Below, piece by piece: positions 10,789 through 19,627 of a stretch of DNA of 64,000 nt. The notes below the pieces were generated by a model, which saw nothing but the letters and a program-made list of their open reading frames with translations, was not told the origin of the DNA and did no database searches. The stretch lies in assembly GCA_009778135.1 (NCBI GenBank), contig WRKJ01000108.1, positions 1 to 64,000 on the forward strand, given 5' to 3'. This DNA is from Defluviitaleaceae bacterium (lineage in GTDB: Bacteria > Bacillota_I > Bacilli_A > MOL361 > Turicibacteraceae). Within the stretch, counting starts at the first letter, position 1; each line of letters starts with the position of its first letter. Both the position numbers and the translations under genes were made by a program.

Positions 10789-11301
10789 ATGAAATGGCAA
10801 ATCGCAAAACTCTTAAAAACATCCACGAAAGAAATTTTTGTAGATGAACAAGTGGACTTCTCGGATGCAGTCAAACGTCATCCTGATATTAAAAGCATGA
10901 GCACTGTACACGTAACAGGTAAAGGAACCCTTGACACAACCGAACGCAACATCGCATTCGAACTCACGATCAAAGGTGACATGACGCTTAGCTGCGCACT
11001 TACGTTAGACGATGTCATCTACCCATTCGAAGCCACACTTCAACCCGTGTTTACCTGGAATGAAGCAACATACGATGAAATGTGTGAAGATTACCTTGTT
11101 AAAGATACCATCGAATTAGCGCCAGCTATTTGGCAAGAAATTTTTATTCAAATCCCACTTAGGGTCGTAAAAGACGGTGCCTATGAGGAATTAGCACGTC
11201 AAGGGATTGACATTCTGACAGAAGAAATGCTTGAAATAGAGGCTCAAACCAAGGTTGATCCGCGCTTTTCTGTCCTTCAAAACTTAAAATTCGAAGAATA
11301 G
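10789..11301 (+). CDS. YceD (DUF177) family protein
   Basis: 170 aa, starting MKWQIAKLL after AAGGTGA. YceD/DUF177 proteins are almost always encoded next to rpmF, as here, and are linked to 23S rRNA metabolism. Seen: the central beta-rich LTIKGDMTLSCALTLDDVIYPFEA block containing one Cys, and an acidic C-terminal tail ending DPRFSVLQNLKFEE. The bacterial family often carries a Cys pair; only one is obvious here. The upstream in-frame codons belong to the promoter, so the longer frame is rejected. Confidence 0.85.
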   Translation: MKWQIAKLLKTSTKEIFVDEQVDFSDAVKRHPDIKSMSTVHVTGKGTLDTTERNIAFELTIKGDMTLSCALTLDDVIYPFEATLQPVFTWNEATYDEMCEDYLVKDTIELAPAIWQEIFIQIPLRVVKDGAYEELARQGIDILTEEMLEIEAQTKVDPRFSVLQNLKFEE

Positions 11302-11303
11302 AC

Positions 11304-11332
11304 TTGATTTATTTTTCATTTTGTTGTAGAAT
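11304..11332 (+). promoter_or_regulatory. Internal promoter of rpmF
   Basis: TTGATT (11304-11309), 17-nt spacer, TAGAAT (11327-11332), just after the yceD stop. It leaves a leader of about 90 nt before rpmF. Confidence 0.65.
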
Positions 11333-11428
11333 ATACGTTTGTGAATAGAAATTAAAGTCTATTTGGCTCTGTGTTCCAAATTTAAGTAACAGTAGAGTAT
11401 CTTTTTATGAAACTGGTGGTGAAAAATA

Positions 11429-11620
11429 ATGGCAGTACCGCAAAGAAGAACATCAAAAACACGTAAGAGAAAACGTCGTACACATTTAAAATTAACTGTA
11501 CCTGGGATGCATGCATGTCCAAGCTGTGGTGAATTAACAGCGGGTCATAAAGCTTGTTCAAGCTGTGGCACATACAAAGGTCGTACAGTTGTAAAAATGC
11601 GTGAAGCAGCTTCTGAGTAA
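11429..11620 (+). CDS. rpmF: 50S ribosomal protein L32
   Basis: 63 aa. It starts [17 protein letters not shown], as in typical bacterial L32, and carries the zinc-ribbon cysteines CPSCG and CSSCG (about residues 31-34 and 44-47). It is therefore the zinc-binding (C+) paralogue. The GGTGG ribosome binding site is upstream. Its partner is yceD. Confidence 0.97.
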   Translation: MAVPQRRTSKTRKRKRRTHLKLTVPGMHACPSCGELTAGHKACSSCGTYKGRTVVKMREAASE

Positions 11621-11626
11621 TTCTTT

Positions 11627-11648
11627 TTATTAATGGGCCCATTAATAA
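11627..11648. repeat. 22-bp perfect palindrome after rpmF
   Basis: TTATTAATGGG and its exact reverse complement abut with no spacer (centre 11637/11638). No T-run follows in either direction, so it is not a canonical terminator. It may be an operator or an mRNA-end processing structure. Confidence 0.7.
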
Positions 11649-11669
11649 ATGTGTTACCAAGTCGTTTTA

Positions 11670-11702
11670 AAAGCCAGGATCCTAATGGGAATCTGGCTTT
11701 TG
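11670..11702. terminator. Bidirectional terminator rpmF / AI-2E gene
   Basis: AAAAGCCAG ... CTGGCTTTT stem with T/A-rich flanks on both sides, between the convergent genes. It overlaps the last codons of the minus-strand transporter gene. Confidence 0.75.
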
Positions 11703-12911
11703 TGCTTTCATTTTAAATCGGTATTTACTTTTTATCGCCATCTTTTCTTGTCCCATTTTGCTTGCAACTTGGACTGAATGCTGCGTCATTTTTTCTTTTG
11801 CTTCAACAATGTTGAGGATGATAATCTTAACCAACGTCATGACTGGAATTGATAAAAACATGCCTAAAATACCGAATTGAGCACCGATTAAAAGCGAGAA
11901 GAAAACCAGGATAGGGTTGATTTTCAACGCATCACCCATGATCAAAGGTCCGATCAGATTACCGTCAATTTGTTGCCAAATGGTTAGTAAAATCGCAATC
12001 AAAATACCTTGGTTCATCCCACCTGTTATAAATGTTAACCCGATAACAATAAGAGAAGCGATAATAGAGCCAAACTTTGGAATCATGTTGGCAACACCTA
12101 AGAAGATCCCTAAGAACACTGCAAACCGAACGCCAAAGCCCCACAACAATAAAATAGAACCTGCGCCCATAATACAAGCATCTAAAAATTGGGCACCAAT
12201 AAATTTATAAAACAAATCATCAGCTTGTTTGATATAGTACCTTAAAGTCTGCATATTTTCAGTTTTCATCATCAAACTAACGATTCGACCGATGGTTGCG
12301 AAAACCACATCTTTATACAACAACATGTAAATCGAAATAATCAAAGCTAAAATTAAATCAAACAACCAAAAAGCAGTAGAAATCGCAACATTCGTCACCA
12401 CACCTAATCCTTGTGTCACATGTCCGACAACTGTTTGAACATCAAACTCTGCAAAAAAGGCGTCAACAGCTTCTCTTATATAAACGACATCATCTAATAC
12501 ATCCCATTCAGTCATGTCCGTCACAAAATCTTCAATCGCCGTATATAAACTGGGTGCGAAGTCAATAAAATCCATGACATTATCTATTAAAAGTGGAAAC
12601 AAGAAACTTAAAATGGCATAGATCATCCAAATGACGACTAAATAAACACACAACACTGCCAATCCTCGGGCCCTTTTTTGAATCAATGGATACTTGGCCC
12701 GCCTGATCCACTTTTCAACCCATTTACACGGCCTACTCAACATATAAGCGATCACTGCTGCCATCATAATCGGCGAAACAATCCCCAAAAACCAGCTAAT
12801 ACTAGAAAAAATCACATCTATATTCATCACAGCATTAAACACCATCACTGCTGCTGCTACAAATAGTAAACCTTGAATCCATAATAGCCAGTTAATTTGC
12901 AACTTTTTCAT
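11682..12911 (-). CDS. AI-2E family transporter (PerM/YtvI-like)
   Basis: 409-aa membrane protein with about eight hydrophobic segments. An N-terminal helical pair is followed by a long amphipathic region and the conserved GVANMIPKFGSI motif in the C-terminal half, the hallmark of the family. Members are antiporters or exporters of diverse small molecules, so the substrate is not known. The C-terminus is long and basic. It is monocistronic and convergent with rpmF. Confidence 0.88.
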   Translation of the reverse strand: MKKLQINWLLWIQGLLFVAAAVMVFNAVMNIDVIFSSISWFLGIVSPIMMAAVIAYMLSRPCKWVEKWIRRAKYPLIQKRARGLAVLCVYLVVIWMIYAILSFLFPLLIDNVMDFIDFAPSLYTAIEDFVTDMTEWDVLDDVVYIREAVDAFFAEFDVQTVVGHVTQGLGVVTNVAISTAFWLFDLILALIISIYMLLYKDVVFATIGRIVSLMMKTENMQTLRYYIKQADDLFYKFIGAQFLDACIMGAGSILLLWGFGVRFAVFLGIFLGVANMIPKFGSIIASLIVIGLTFITGGMNQGILIAILLTIWQQIDGNLIGPLIMGDALKINPILVFFSLLIGAQFGILGMFLSIPVMTLVKIIILNIVEAKEKMTQHSVQVASKMGQEKMAIKSKYRFKMKAQKPDSH

Positions 12912-12989
12912 TCACACGACTCCTTCAAATTTTTCAAAAGCTAACGCATTATCACTTTTAAGTATACGTTAATACTATAAACTGAATAT

Positions 12990-13022
12990 AAAAAAAGTGC
13001 AAGTGTTTTTAAACACTTACAC
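12990..13022 (-). terminator. Terminator of rpsT
   Basis: Minus-strand stem GTGTAAGTGT/ACACTTGCAC followed by TTTTTTT, directly after rpsT. Confidence 0.9.
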
Positions 13023-13034
13023 GCCATTTTTGAA

Positions 13035-13304
13035 TTAACCTTGTTGCAAAGCGTTAATTTTCTTACTTAAACGCGATTTATTACGCGCTGCAAAGTTCTT
13101 GTGAACAATCCCTTTTGACACTGCTTTATCTAATCTTTTGTTCGCATTGTTATAAGCTTTAACTGCTGCTTCAACATCTTTTGCTTCAATGGCTGCTTCA
13201 ACTGCTTTAACTGCTGAACGCATTGATGTTCTGACTGAAACATTCGCTTGACGACGCTTCTCATTCGTAATGATTCTTTTCTTTTGTGATTTAATATTAG
13301 CCAT
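13035..13304 (-). CDS. rpsT: 30S ribosomal protein S20
   Basis: 89 aa starting MANIKSQKKRI, the family N-terminus, with the usual highly basic helical body (KRLDKAVSKGIVHKNFAARNKSRL). Start 13304 is chosen by homology although its own ribosome binding site is weak. An in-frame upstream extension to a GTG at 13361, preceded by a strong GGAGG, is also open (see findings). It has its own promoter, divergent from and overlapping that of rpsO. Confidence 0.95.
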   Translation of the reverse strand: MANIKSQKKRIITNEKRRQANVSVRTSMRSAVKAVEAAIEAKDVEAAVKAYNNANKRLDKAVSKGIVHKNFAARNKSRLSKKINALQQG

Positions 13305-13443
13305 TATGTGTTCGTCCATCTTGGGCAAGCTTGCGCTCACGTACAAGGCGGTACGCTTCACCTCCGTTTATTTTTGTAGCTGCACATTGCTTCGCAATCA
13401 AACGCTTTTGCTACTCGTGTATGTTATTTTCGATAACTTCTCT
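13305..13443 (-). promoter_or_regulatory. Structured leader of rpsT
   Basis: Roughly 130-nt leader with several self-complementary segments: GTTAT/ATAAC, GTAGC/GCTAC enclosing ATTGC/GCAAT, then GTAC/GTAC and GCAAGCTTGC near the start. A strong GGAGGTG lies about 60 nt before the S20 ATG. Autogenous control by S20 is known in Escherichia coli; whether this leader does the same is inference. Confidence 0.45.
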
Positions 13444-13472
13444 ATTCTACCAGACTTGCAACAAAAAAGCAA
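13444..13472 (-). promoter_or_regulatory. Promoter of rpsT
   Basis: Minus-strand TTGCTT (13467-13472), 17-nt spacer, TAGAAT (13444-13449). It overlaps the rpsO promoter. Confidence 0.7.
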
Positions 13473-13484
13473 GTGTGTTATAAT
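13456..13484 (+). promoter_or_regulatory. Promoter of rpsO
   Basis: TTGCAA (13456-13461), 17-nt spacer, TATAAT (13479-13484). Its -35 lies inside the spacer of the rpsT promoter and vice versa. Confidence 0.8.
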
Positions 13485-13489
13485 GGAGA

Positions 13490-13583
13490 AGTTGTAAAAA
13501 ATGAGGACCTTACTCTAAGTCGTTGGCTACTCCGGCCGCTTACTTGGTTTAAGGTGACGATCATTTATTTAGGAGGCTATAAA
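13490..13583 (+). promoter_or_regulatory. Probable S15 autoregulatory leader of rpsO
   Basis: Approximately 95-nt leader with nested complementary segments: ACCTTA with TAAGGT, enclosing AAGT with ACTT and a GGC/GCC-rich core. This is followed by TTTAGGAGG and the ATG. S15 binds its own leader in several Bacillota; assignment here rests only on position and the nested helices. Confidence 0.5.
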
Positions 13584-13853
13584 ATGGCAATTACAAAAGA
13601 TGAAAAGCAAGCAATTATTCAAGAATATGCAACACACCTAGGAGATACAGGTTCTCCAGAGGTACAAGTGGCAATTTTAACAGCAGATATTAACCGTTTA
13701 AATGAACATTTAAAAGAACATAAGCATGACCATCATTCACGTCGCGGGTTGTTAAAAATGGTTGGTAAACGTCGTAACTTATTAAAGTATTTAAGTAAAA
13801 AAGACATCAACCGTTATGGTGCTTTAATTGCGCGTTTAGGTTTACGTCGCTAA
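13584..13853 (+). CDS. rpsO: 30S ribosomal protein S15
   Basis: 89 aa, starting [16 protein letters not shown] after AGGAGG. It shows the family core [36 protein letters not shown](split) with the conserved HxxDxHSRRGL RNA-binding segment around residues 42-53. It precedes pnp, a conserved bacterial order, with a terminator in between. Confidence 0.97.
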   Translation: MAITKDEKQAIIQEYATHLGDTGSPEVQVAILTADINRLNEHLKEHKHDHHSRRGLLKMVGKRRNLLKYLSKKDINRYGALIARLGLRR

Positions 13854-13858
13854 TGTGG

Positions 13859-13887
13859 TTAGAGCCTGTTTTCAGGCTCTTTTTTTA
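13859..13887 (+). terminator. Terminator of rpsO
   Basis: AGAGCCTG tttt CAGGCTCT followed by TTTTTTT, right after the rpsO stop. Confidence 0.92.
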
Positions 13888-13930
13888 TATGGGTTATCAC
13901 ATTTTTAAAATAAAATAAGGAGCTGTGTTT

Positions 13931-16327
13931 ATGTCAGAAAAACATGTATTTACCAAAACCGTTGCAAATCGTACCTTGACTGTTGAAATTGGTGAACTTG
14001 CCAAACAAACCAACGCTTCTGTATTGGTTAGCTATGGCGAAACAGTCGTTTTATCCAATGCCACCATGTCAAAAGAGCCACGGGATTTAGATTTTTTCCC
14101 TTTAATGATTGGTTATGAAGAGCGCTTATATGCAGTAGGTAAAGTGCCTGGAGGCTTTATTAAACGTGAAGGTCGACCAGCTGAAAACGCCATTCTAGCA
14201 GGTCGTTTAATTGACCGTCCCATTCGACCTTTATTTCCTAATGGATTCCGCCATGATGTTCAAATCATCAACTATGTCATGAGTGTCGATCATGACAACT
14301 CTCCAGAAATGAGTGCCATGTTGGGCTCATCGTTGGCCTTATCTATTTCTGATATTCCCTTTAACGGTCCCATTGCTGGCGTATTTGTTGGTCGTGTTGA
14401 AGGTCAGTTCATCATTAATCCAACCGTTGAAGAGATGGAGCATTCAGACATTGATCTTGCTGTTGCAGGAACAAAGAACGCTGTCAATATGGTTGAAGCA
14501 GGTGCCAATGAAGTGTCTGAGGAAGATATCCTCGCAGCGATTATGTTTGGGCATGATGCCATTAAAGAAATCATCGCTTGGCAAGAAGAAATCGTCGCTG
14601 AAATCGGCATTCCTAAAATTGAAGTTGTCATTCAAGGCATTGATGAAGACCTTGAATCACATGTCCGTCAAATGGGTGAAGCAAAATTAGCAGAAGCTGC
14701 TAAAGTTAAAGAAAAGCTTGCACGTCAAGATGCCATTGATGCTATTTTTGATGAAATTTTGGCGCATTATACTGAGCTTGAAGCGGATGCAGCAACGTTT
14801 AAAGATGTCAAATCTTTGCTCAATACCATTGTTAAAGAACAAGTACGTCACGCCATTACCGTCGACAAAGTGCGTCCAGACGGTCGTACACCCGGTGACA
14901 TCCGGCCTTTATCCTCACGAACAGACTTGCTGCCACGTACCCACGGTTCAGCTTTATTTACCCGTGGTCAAACCCAAGCTTTATCCGTTGCAACCCTCGG
15001 TGCTTTAAATGAGTATCAAAAGCTTGATGGACTTGAAATCGAAGCCGGAAAAAGATTTATGCACCACTACAACTTCCCCCCATTTTCTGTCGGTGAAACA
15101 GGTCGCTACGGTGCACCAGGAAGGCGAGAAATTGGTCACGGTGCCTTAGGCGAGCGCGCCCTGGAAAAAGTCATGCCAAGTGAAACAGAATTCCCTTATA
15201 CCGTTCGCGTTGTTTCGGAAATTCTTGAATCTAATGGGTCGACTTCTCAAGCAGCCATTTGCGCAGGAACGATGGCTTTAATGGCTGCAGGCGTGCCTAT
15301 TAAAGCACCCGTCGCTGGTATTGCCATGGGACTCATTGCCAAAGGGGACGACTATACCATTTTAAGTGACATTCAAGGCATGGAAGATCACTTAGGCGAC
15401 ATGGATTTCAAAGTAGCTGGGACTGCACAAGGTATCACTGCCTTACAAATGGACATCAAGATTGAAGGATTAAGTCGTGCTATTTTAGAAGAAGCATTGA
15501 CTCAAGCACGAATCGGTCGCTTACATATTTTAAATCACATGCAGTCAACCATTGATGCACCTCGCACTAACCTTTCAAAATATGCCCCTAAAGTGCACAC
15601 GATGACCATCAATCCAGACAGAATTCGTGACGTCATCGGGCCTGGTGGAAAGCAAGTTAACGAAATCATTGATCTAACTGGTGTTAAAATTGACATTGAA
15701 CAAGACGGCACCATCTTTATTTTACATGATGATATTTTGATGATTGAAAAAGCAATGGACATCATCAAAAAGATTACCCGTGAAGTTGAAATCGGTGCGA
15801 CTTATACAGGGGTCGTCAAACGGATTGAGTCATTTGGTGCTTTCGTTGAAATCTTCGAAGGGACAGAAGGCTTGATTCATGTTACCGAACTGCGGCATGA
15901 ACATGTTAAAAAAGTTGAAGATGTCCTTAAAATTGGCGACACCATTCAAGTTAAAGCAACTGAAGTCGATCACCGTGGTCGTGTTAACCTGTCTGCTAAA
16001 GCATTACTTGAAAAGCCTGAACCTAAGATTAAAATCGGAGATAAATTTACCGGAACTGTTAAACGCATTGAAAAATTTGGTGCTTTTGTTGAATTGATGG
16101 AAGGTGAAGATGCCCTTTTACACATTTCTCAAATTCGTCACGAGCGTGTTGGGAAAGTTGAAGACGTCTTAAAAATCGGAGATCAAATTGATGTGATCGT
16201 CTCTGAAATTGACGAACGTGATCGCTTGAAAATCTCTGCTAAAGATTTGCTTCCAAAGCCAGAATCCCAAAAGCAGGAAGAAGCGATGGACGTATCAAAA
16301 GAAGCTGAAACAACAAACAACAACTAG
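13931..16327 (+). CDS. pnp: Polyribonucleotide nucleotidyltransferase with two S1 domains
   Basis: 798 aa, about 90-100 longer than usual PNPase. It phosphorolytically degrades RNA 3'-5' as a trimer and is part of the RNA degradation machinery. Order: RNase PH-like domain 1 (about 10-145), helical linker (about 150-300), RNase PH-like domain 2 (about 305-545, with the catalytic [10 protein letters not shown] at 489-498), KH domain (about 553-605, GPGGKQV), then two tandem S1 domains (about 622-692 and 702-774) and a short acidic tail. The two S1 copies match at 42 of 68 positions by my hand alignment, so the second looks like a lineage-specific duplication. Start 13931 has AAGGAG 8 nt upstream. 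Confidence 0.95.
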   Translation: MSEKHVFTKTVANRTLTVEIGELAKQTNASVLVSYGETVVLSNATMSKEPRDLDFFPLMIGYEERLYAVGKVPGGFIKREGRPAENAILAGRLIDRPIRPLFPNGFRHDVQIINYVMSVDHDNSPEMSAMLGSSLALSISDIPFNGPIAGVFVGRVEGQFIINPTVEEMEHSDIDLAVAGTKNAVNMVEAGANEVSEEDILAAIMFGHDAIKEIIAWQEEIVAEIGIPKIEVVIQGIDEDLESHVRQMGEAKLAEAAKVKEKLARQDAIDAIFDEILAHYTELEADAATFKDVKSLLNTIVKEQVRHAITVDKVRPDGRTPGDIRPLSSRTDLLPRTHGSALFTRGQTQALSVATLGALNEYQKLDGLEIEAGKRFMHHYNFPPFSVGETGRYGAPGRREIGHGALGERALEKVMPSETEFPYTVRVVSEILESNGSTSQAAICAGTMALMAAGVPIKAPVAGIAMGLIAKGDDYTILSDIQGMEDHLGDMDFKVAGTAQGITALQMDIKIEGLSRAILEEALTQARIGRLHILNHMQSTIDAPRTNLSKYAPKVHTMTINPDRIRDVIGPGGKQVNEIIDLTGVKIDIEQDGTIFILHDDILMIEKAMDIIKKITREVEIGATYTGVVKRIESFGAFVEIFEGTEGLIHVTELRHEHVKKVEDVLKIGDTIQVKATEVDHRGRVNLSAKALLEKPEPKIKIGDKFTGTVKRIEKFGAFVELMEGEDALLHISQIRHERVGKVEDVLKIGDQIDVIVSEIDERDRLKISAKDLLPKPESQKQEEAMDVSKEAETTNNN

Positions 16328-16400
16328 CGCTCACTCGAAAAATAGGGTGGGATTTTTCTTTTGTTTAAAAGTTGTTAGGGTAGATTTCACTTGATAAACG

Positions 16401-16409
16401 TGTTATAAT
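16401..16409 (+). promoter_or_regulatory. Extended -10 promoter of GNAT gene
   Basis: TGTTATAAT, an extended -10 element, 34 nt before the ATG. No good -35 is seen 17 nt upstream. Confidence 0.5.
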
Positions 16410-16442
16410 ACCAGTATGAATTGAGTTATACGAGGTGATTTC

Positions 16443-16880
16443 ATGGACATTGAATTAGAATACTTAAAGCATCAAGATTTAACAGGCTACAAAACCATGC
16501 TTGACGACGTTTTTAATGACAGTCAGCCCCTTGAACATTACCAAAAGTACTATCAAGAAAACCACCCGACTGTTAAAGTGGTTGTCGCCAAAAAAGAAGG
16601 TGAAATCGTTGGTACCATCACCTTTGTTTTAATCGACACGTTTACCAGTCCGCTTGATCCCAAAATTGAATTTTCAAACTTCGCTACAACACCCGCTGCC
16701 CGTGGAACTGATGCTGCAACGCTGTTGATCCAGTTCGTCTGTGATTATGCAAAGACCCATGGCTATCAGTCCATCAATGTGAACTGCTTTGCAGATGCCA
16801 AACGTGCCCATGGCTTCTATGAAAAGATGGGATTCAAAAAATTAGATCAGATGCGCTTTCAATTAGAAGTCACACCATAA
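16443..16880 (+). CDS. GNAT-family N-acetyltransferase
   Basis: 145 aa with the GNAT fold pattern: strand 4 KIEFSNFATTP, a degenerate acetyl-CoA loop AARGTDAATLL (canonical R/QxxGxG/A partly kept), then NVNCFADAKRAHGFYEKMGFKKL, the typical motif B. Substrate unknown. Monocistronic, with an extended -10 promoter upstream and a bidirectional terminator downstream. Confidence 0.85.
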   Translation: MDIELEYLKHQDLTGYKTMLDDVFNDSQPLEHYQKYYQENHPTVKVVVAKKEGEIVGTITFVLIDTFTSPLDPKIEFSNFATTPAARGTDAATLLIQFVCDYAKTHGYQSINVNCFADAKRAHGFYEKMGFKKLDQMRFQLEVTP

Positions 16881-16916
16881 AAAAAGGTGCTCATTTAAAA
16901 GATGGAGCACCTTTTT
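16881..16916. terminator. Bidirectional terminator GNAT / locus B
   Basis: 12-bp perfect stem, AAAAAGGTGCTC (16881-16892) with GAGCACCTTTTT (16905-16916). It serves the plus-strand GNAT gene and the converging locus B operon. Confidence 0.92.
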
Positions 16917-16932
16917 CTATTGAGAGCTTCTT

Positions 16933-18483
16933 CTAGCCAATGGATCCTTTTAGTAAAACATCTTTTGGATTCATCTTTAAAAGGTAGACAGTTGGTAACA
17001 GCGTTGAAAGTGAAACGACGATAGACGTCACGAGATAAAAGAGTAGAATTGTCGACGTATTCAAAGACGTGTCATACAATGCGAGCATTTCTTCATGCGT
17101 CATCTCAAATCTAAAACCAAGGGTTTCTGGCGTTTCTCCACTGACTCTGCTAAATTCATCCAATTCAGCTTGTCTCATTAAATCTGTTCGGATCATAACT
17201 GTTGAAAGTTCAGATGCCATTAAATGACCGACAAATAAAGCGCAAGTGATGGCAACAGTAACAAGCAAGAGCAGTTCGATCAAGATTTGTCCTGTTAGTC
17301 GTTTCTTTCCTTCTCCAAGGGCTAAATAAATCCCTAGTTCCAATTGTCGATCTTTTATAAACACTAAAATCAACATACTTAAAACGGTCCATGATGCAAA
17401 AATAGTACCAATGACAATCCCATTGGCTAAATCCCCCATGATTACCATGGAACTTGCGATATCTGCATAGGCATTAGAAAGGTCGGACACTGTCCAAAAT
17501 GCTGGTAAACGCTGACTAGCTGCATGGGCAAAAGCAACAAGATCAGTTGGATCATATAAGAGAAATAAAAGTTGCTCATAACGAATGATTTCTTCGATAT
17601 TGTCTGTCTCTGTTAAATGCACAATGAGTTCAGGATTCATTTCTGAAAAAGTCTCTAAATAAAGCGGTAAAACAGATTCCACAACACGATTGGGAACATA
17701 GATGCGGTTGATCATCTCAATATGATGGTTAATATCAATTCCTTGTCGCCATGCTTCATTCACTAATTGATGCTCAAAAACACCGATGATTTCCAGTTCA
17801 AAAGCCTGTTCAGCCAGCAATACTTCAAAAGGTGCCGCCCCTGAAAATTCATCATAAATCCGATAATCAAGTACGATTTGACTTCCTAGACTAAGACGAT
17901 TGGCTACTAAAAAATCTTGACTGACTAAAACAACATGTGCACCCTCATCTACTTCGTTTTCTGTAAAAGCACGACCTGCGACTAATTCAATTAATCCCGC
18001 TTCAATATCGACTACTTCATGATGATGAATCCCTTTTAATGTAAACCGCTCAAAATCGACATCATGGTGAAACGATAAACGGCCCCAATCTTCTGGTTGG
18101 GCATGACCCAACTCATTTAAAAAATCAGCATCAAAGGCTCGAATGAACACATCACTAAAAAAATGATGACCCCAAGCGGTGTAGTCAAACATGCGTACAT
18201 AAGGCAATGTGCCAATTTCACGAATCAACGCTGGCGTTACCACTTCAAACTCAACCCATTCTCCTCGCAGTTCTCGTTCTTCTTCAAGTAATTCCTCGTT
18301 AAGATGAATGGTGGTCACTGCAGGTAATTGCTGACGCAAAGCCATGTCCGTGTTAATGATCGCTTGCCTGATGGTAAACGCAAATGCCATTAAACTCCCT
18401 AATAAAAAAATGACACCCAGTAACAACATTGTTTTAACCCATTGACGCTTTAAACTCAACAACGCTCGTTTTGAAAAATTCAT
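16933..18483 (-). CDS. FtsX/MacB-type ABC permease, locus B
   Basis: 516 aa from the ATG at 18483 (GAGGG 6 nt upstream; the frame opens 12 nt earlier). One N-terminal transmembrane helix, a long extracytoplasmic domain (about 40-345) and three C-terminal helices. Paralogue of the protein at 311-1936: both have GRxFTExE, LLYDxxDL, LPAF, IYLALGE and a terminal NPK motif. No ABC ATPase gene is adjacent. Last gene of a three-gene operon, placed after an internal terminator-like hairpin. Function with the upstream secreted and anchored proteins is inferred from context only. Confidence 0.8.
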   Translation of the reverse strand: MNFSKRALLSLKRQWVKTMLLLGVIFLLGSLMAFAFTIRQAIINTDMALRQQLPAVTTIHLNEELLEEERELRGEWVEFEVVTPALIREIGTLPYVRMFDYTAWGHHFFSDVFIRAFDADFLNELGHAQPEDWGRLSFHHDVDFERFTLKGIHHHEVVDIEAGLIELVAGRAFTENEVDEGAHVVLVSQDFLVANRLSLGSQIVLDYRIYDEFSGAAPFEVLLAEQAFELEIIGVFEHQLVNEAWRQGIDINHHIEMINRIYVPNRVVESVLPLYLETFSEMNPELIVHLTETDNIEEIIRYEQLLFLLYDPTDLVAFAHAASQRLPAFWTVSDLSNAYADIASSMVIMGDLANGIVIGTIFASWTVLSMLILVFIKDRQLELGIYLALGEGKKRLTGQILIELLLLVTVAITCALFVGHLMASELSTVMIRTDLMRQAELDEFSRVSGETPETLGFRFEMTHEEMLALYDTSLNTSTILLFYLVTSIVVSLSTLLPTVYLLKMNPKDVLLKGSIG

Positions 18484-18502
18484 ATCATCCCTCATTTCTT
18501 AA

Positions 18503-18533
18503 AAAAGTGATTCGCTCAAAGCAAATCACTTTT
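18503..18533 (-). terminator. Internal terminator/attenuator in locus B
   Basis: Minus-strand AAAAGTGATTTGC ... GCGAATCACTTTT, 13 bp with one G-U pair, followed by TT. It begins on the stop codon of the 362-aa gene and lies just before the permease gene. It would reduce permease expression relative to the two secreted components. Confidence 0.75.
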
Positions 18534-19620
18534 ATTCTATAACTTGAATGGTGAAGCGATCTGATGTCTCAAGGGGAAAGTAAGTCTCCTGAGAAAAAGG
18601 CGCTGTTGGATTGGGAACTAAAAAAGCAACGAACTCATAAAAACCAGGTTCACTTGGTGCTTCAATAAAAAATCGACCATGTTGACCATACAGCGAATCC
18701 TCACCAATATTAACCCACATGTATGGCTCCCCACTCATGGGAATTTGTTGCCAATCCAGCATAGAAATGATTAAAATCTCTTCCACATCTGGTCCATCCA
18801 AAGGATTCCCAGCTTCATCAAAAGTAGTAAACGCGCCATGCATGTTAGAAACAAAAGCCAATTCAATCTGCTCATTGGGAGACACTTGAAGTAACTCAGG
18901 TGCATTCAGTACGACGCCGTCTGTCAATGGTTCAAAATCTTGATTGACAAAGAAAGGACCAAATAACCGATACACATGATCGACAGTTTCATTTTTTGGA
19001 ATCGGCAGTACAAATCGCCCTTCATTTCCATAATTGATTTCAAAATGAAGCACTTGTCCTACATCCCATCTAGGGGTGAAAAACAAATCACCATGATCTT
19101 GAAACGCATGACGCTCCGGTGCTAAAAAGAGACCTACCGTTAAATGACTGGCTGTGTCACTCACTTCAAAACTTGAATCTAAGTAAAAGGGGATATCTAG
19201 ATAGGAACGACTCGGAACAGTTAATACAAATGTCTTCCTGTATTCAGTTGACGTTCCCACACGAAAATAAGCGGCTTCATAATTATAAAAAACTTTCATC
19301 AAAAAGACAAGGTCACCTGAAAAAGTTTCATTCGCCAGATTCACATTAAGTCTGTCTTGCGGTGTTTCTAATAAAAAAGGATGAACAGGTTCTCCTCTTT
19401 CTTCTCCAAACCACACACCAAAACTAGCAAACACATCAAAAGCATCCCCTGGTACTGGCGTAAATACCAGTCCGTACGCTTGAGCTTCAACAGGGAGGTG
19501 CTTAACATTGATGTTAATGTCAGCTAGGTCATCATTACTCGTTAAAAAAATGGAAAGCAAATAGCCAGCTAAAATAATTAATGTCATTCCTGAGCCAACA
19601 AGAACTATTCTTTTTTTCAT
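18532..19620 (-). CDS. Membrane-anchored extracellular protein, locus B
   Basis: 362 aa. An N-terminal transmembrane anchor (about 5-25) without a lipobox, then an extracellular region of repeated short hydrophobic/aromatic strands that looks like several beta-sandwich domains. There are no cysteines in the mature region that I can see. I do not recognise the family. It sits 7 nt after the 165-aa secreted protein gene and before the FtsX permease gene. A receptor, chaperone or presenter for the secreted protein fits this position, as inference. Locus A has no counterpart. Confidence 0.7.
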   Translation of the reverse strand: MKKRIVLVGSGMTLIILAGYLLSIFLTSNDDLADININVKHLPVEAQAYGLVFTPVPGDAFDVFASFGVWFGEERGEPVHPFLLETPQDRLNVNLANETFSGDLVFLMKVFYNYEAAYFRVGTSTEYRKTFVLTVPSRSYLDIPFYLDSSFEVSDTASHLTVGLFLAPERHAFQDHGDLFFTPRWDVGQVLHFEINYGNEGRFVLPIPKNETVDHVYRLFGPFFVNQDFEPLTDGVVLNAPELLQVSPNEQIELAFVSNMHGAFTTFDEAGNPLDGPDVEEILIISMLDWQQIPMSGEPYMWVNIGEDSLYGQHGRFFIEAPSEPGFYEFVAFLVPNPTAPFSQETYFPLETSDRFTIQVIE

Positions 19621-19627
19621 AATTGAC

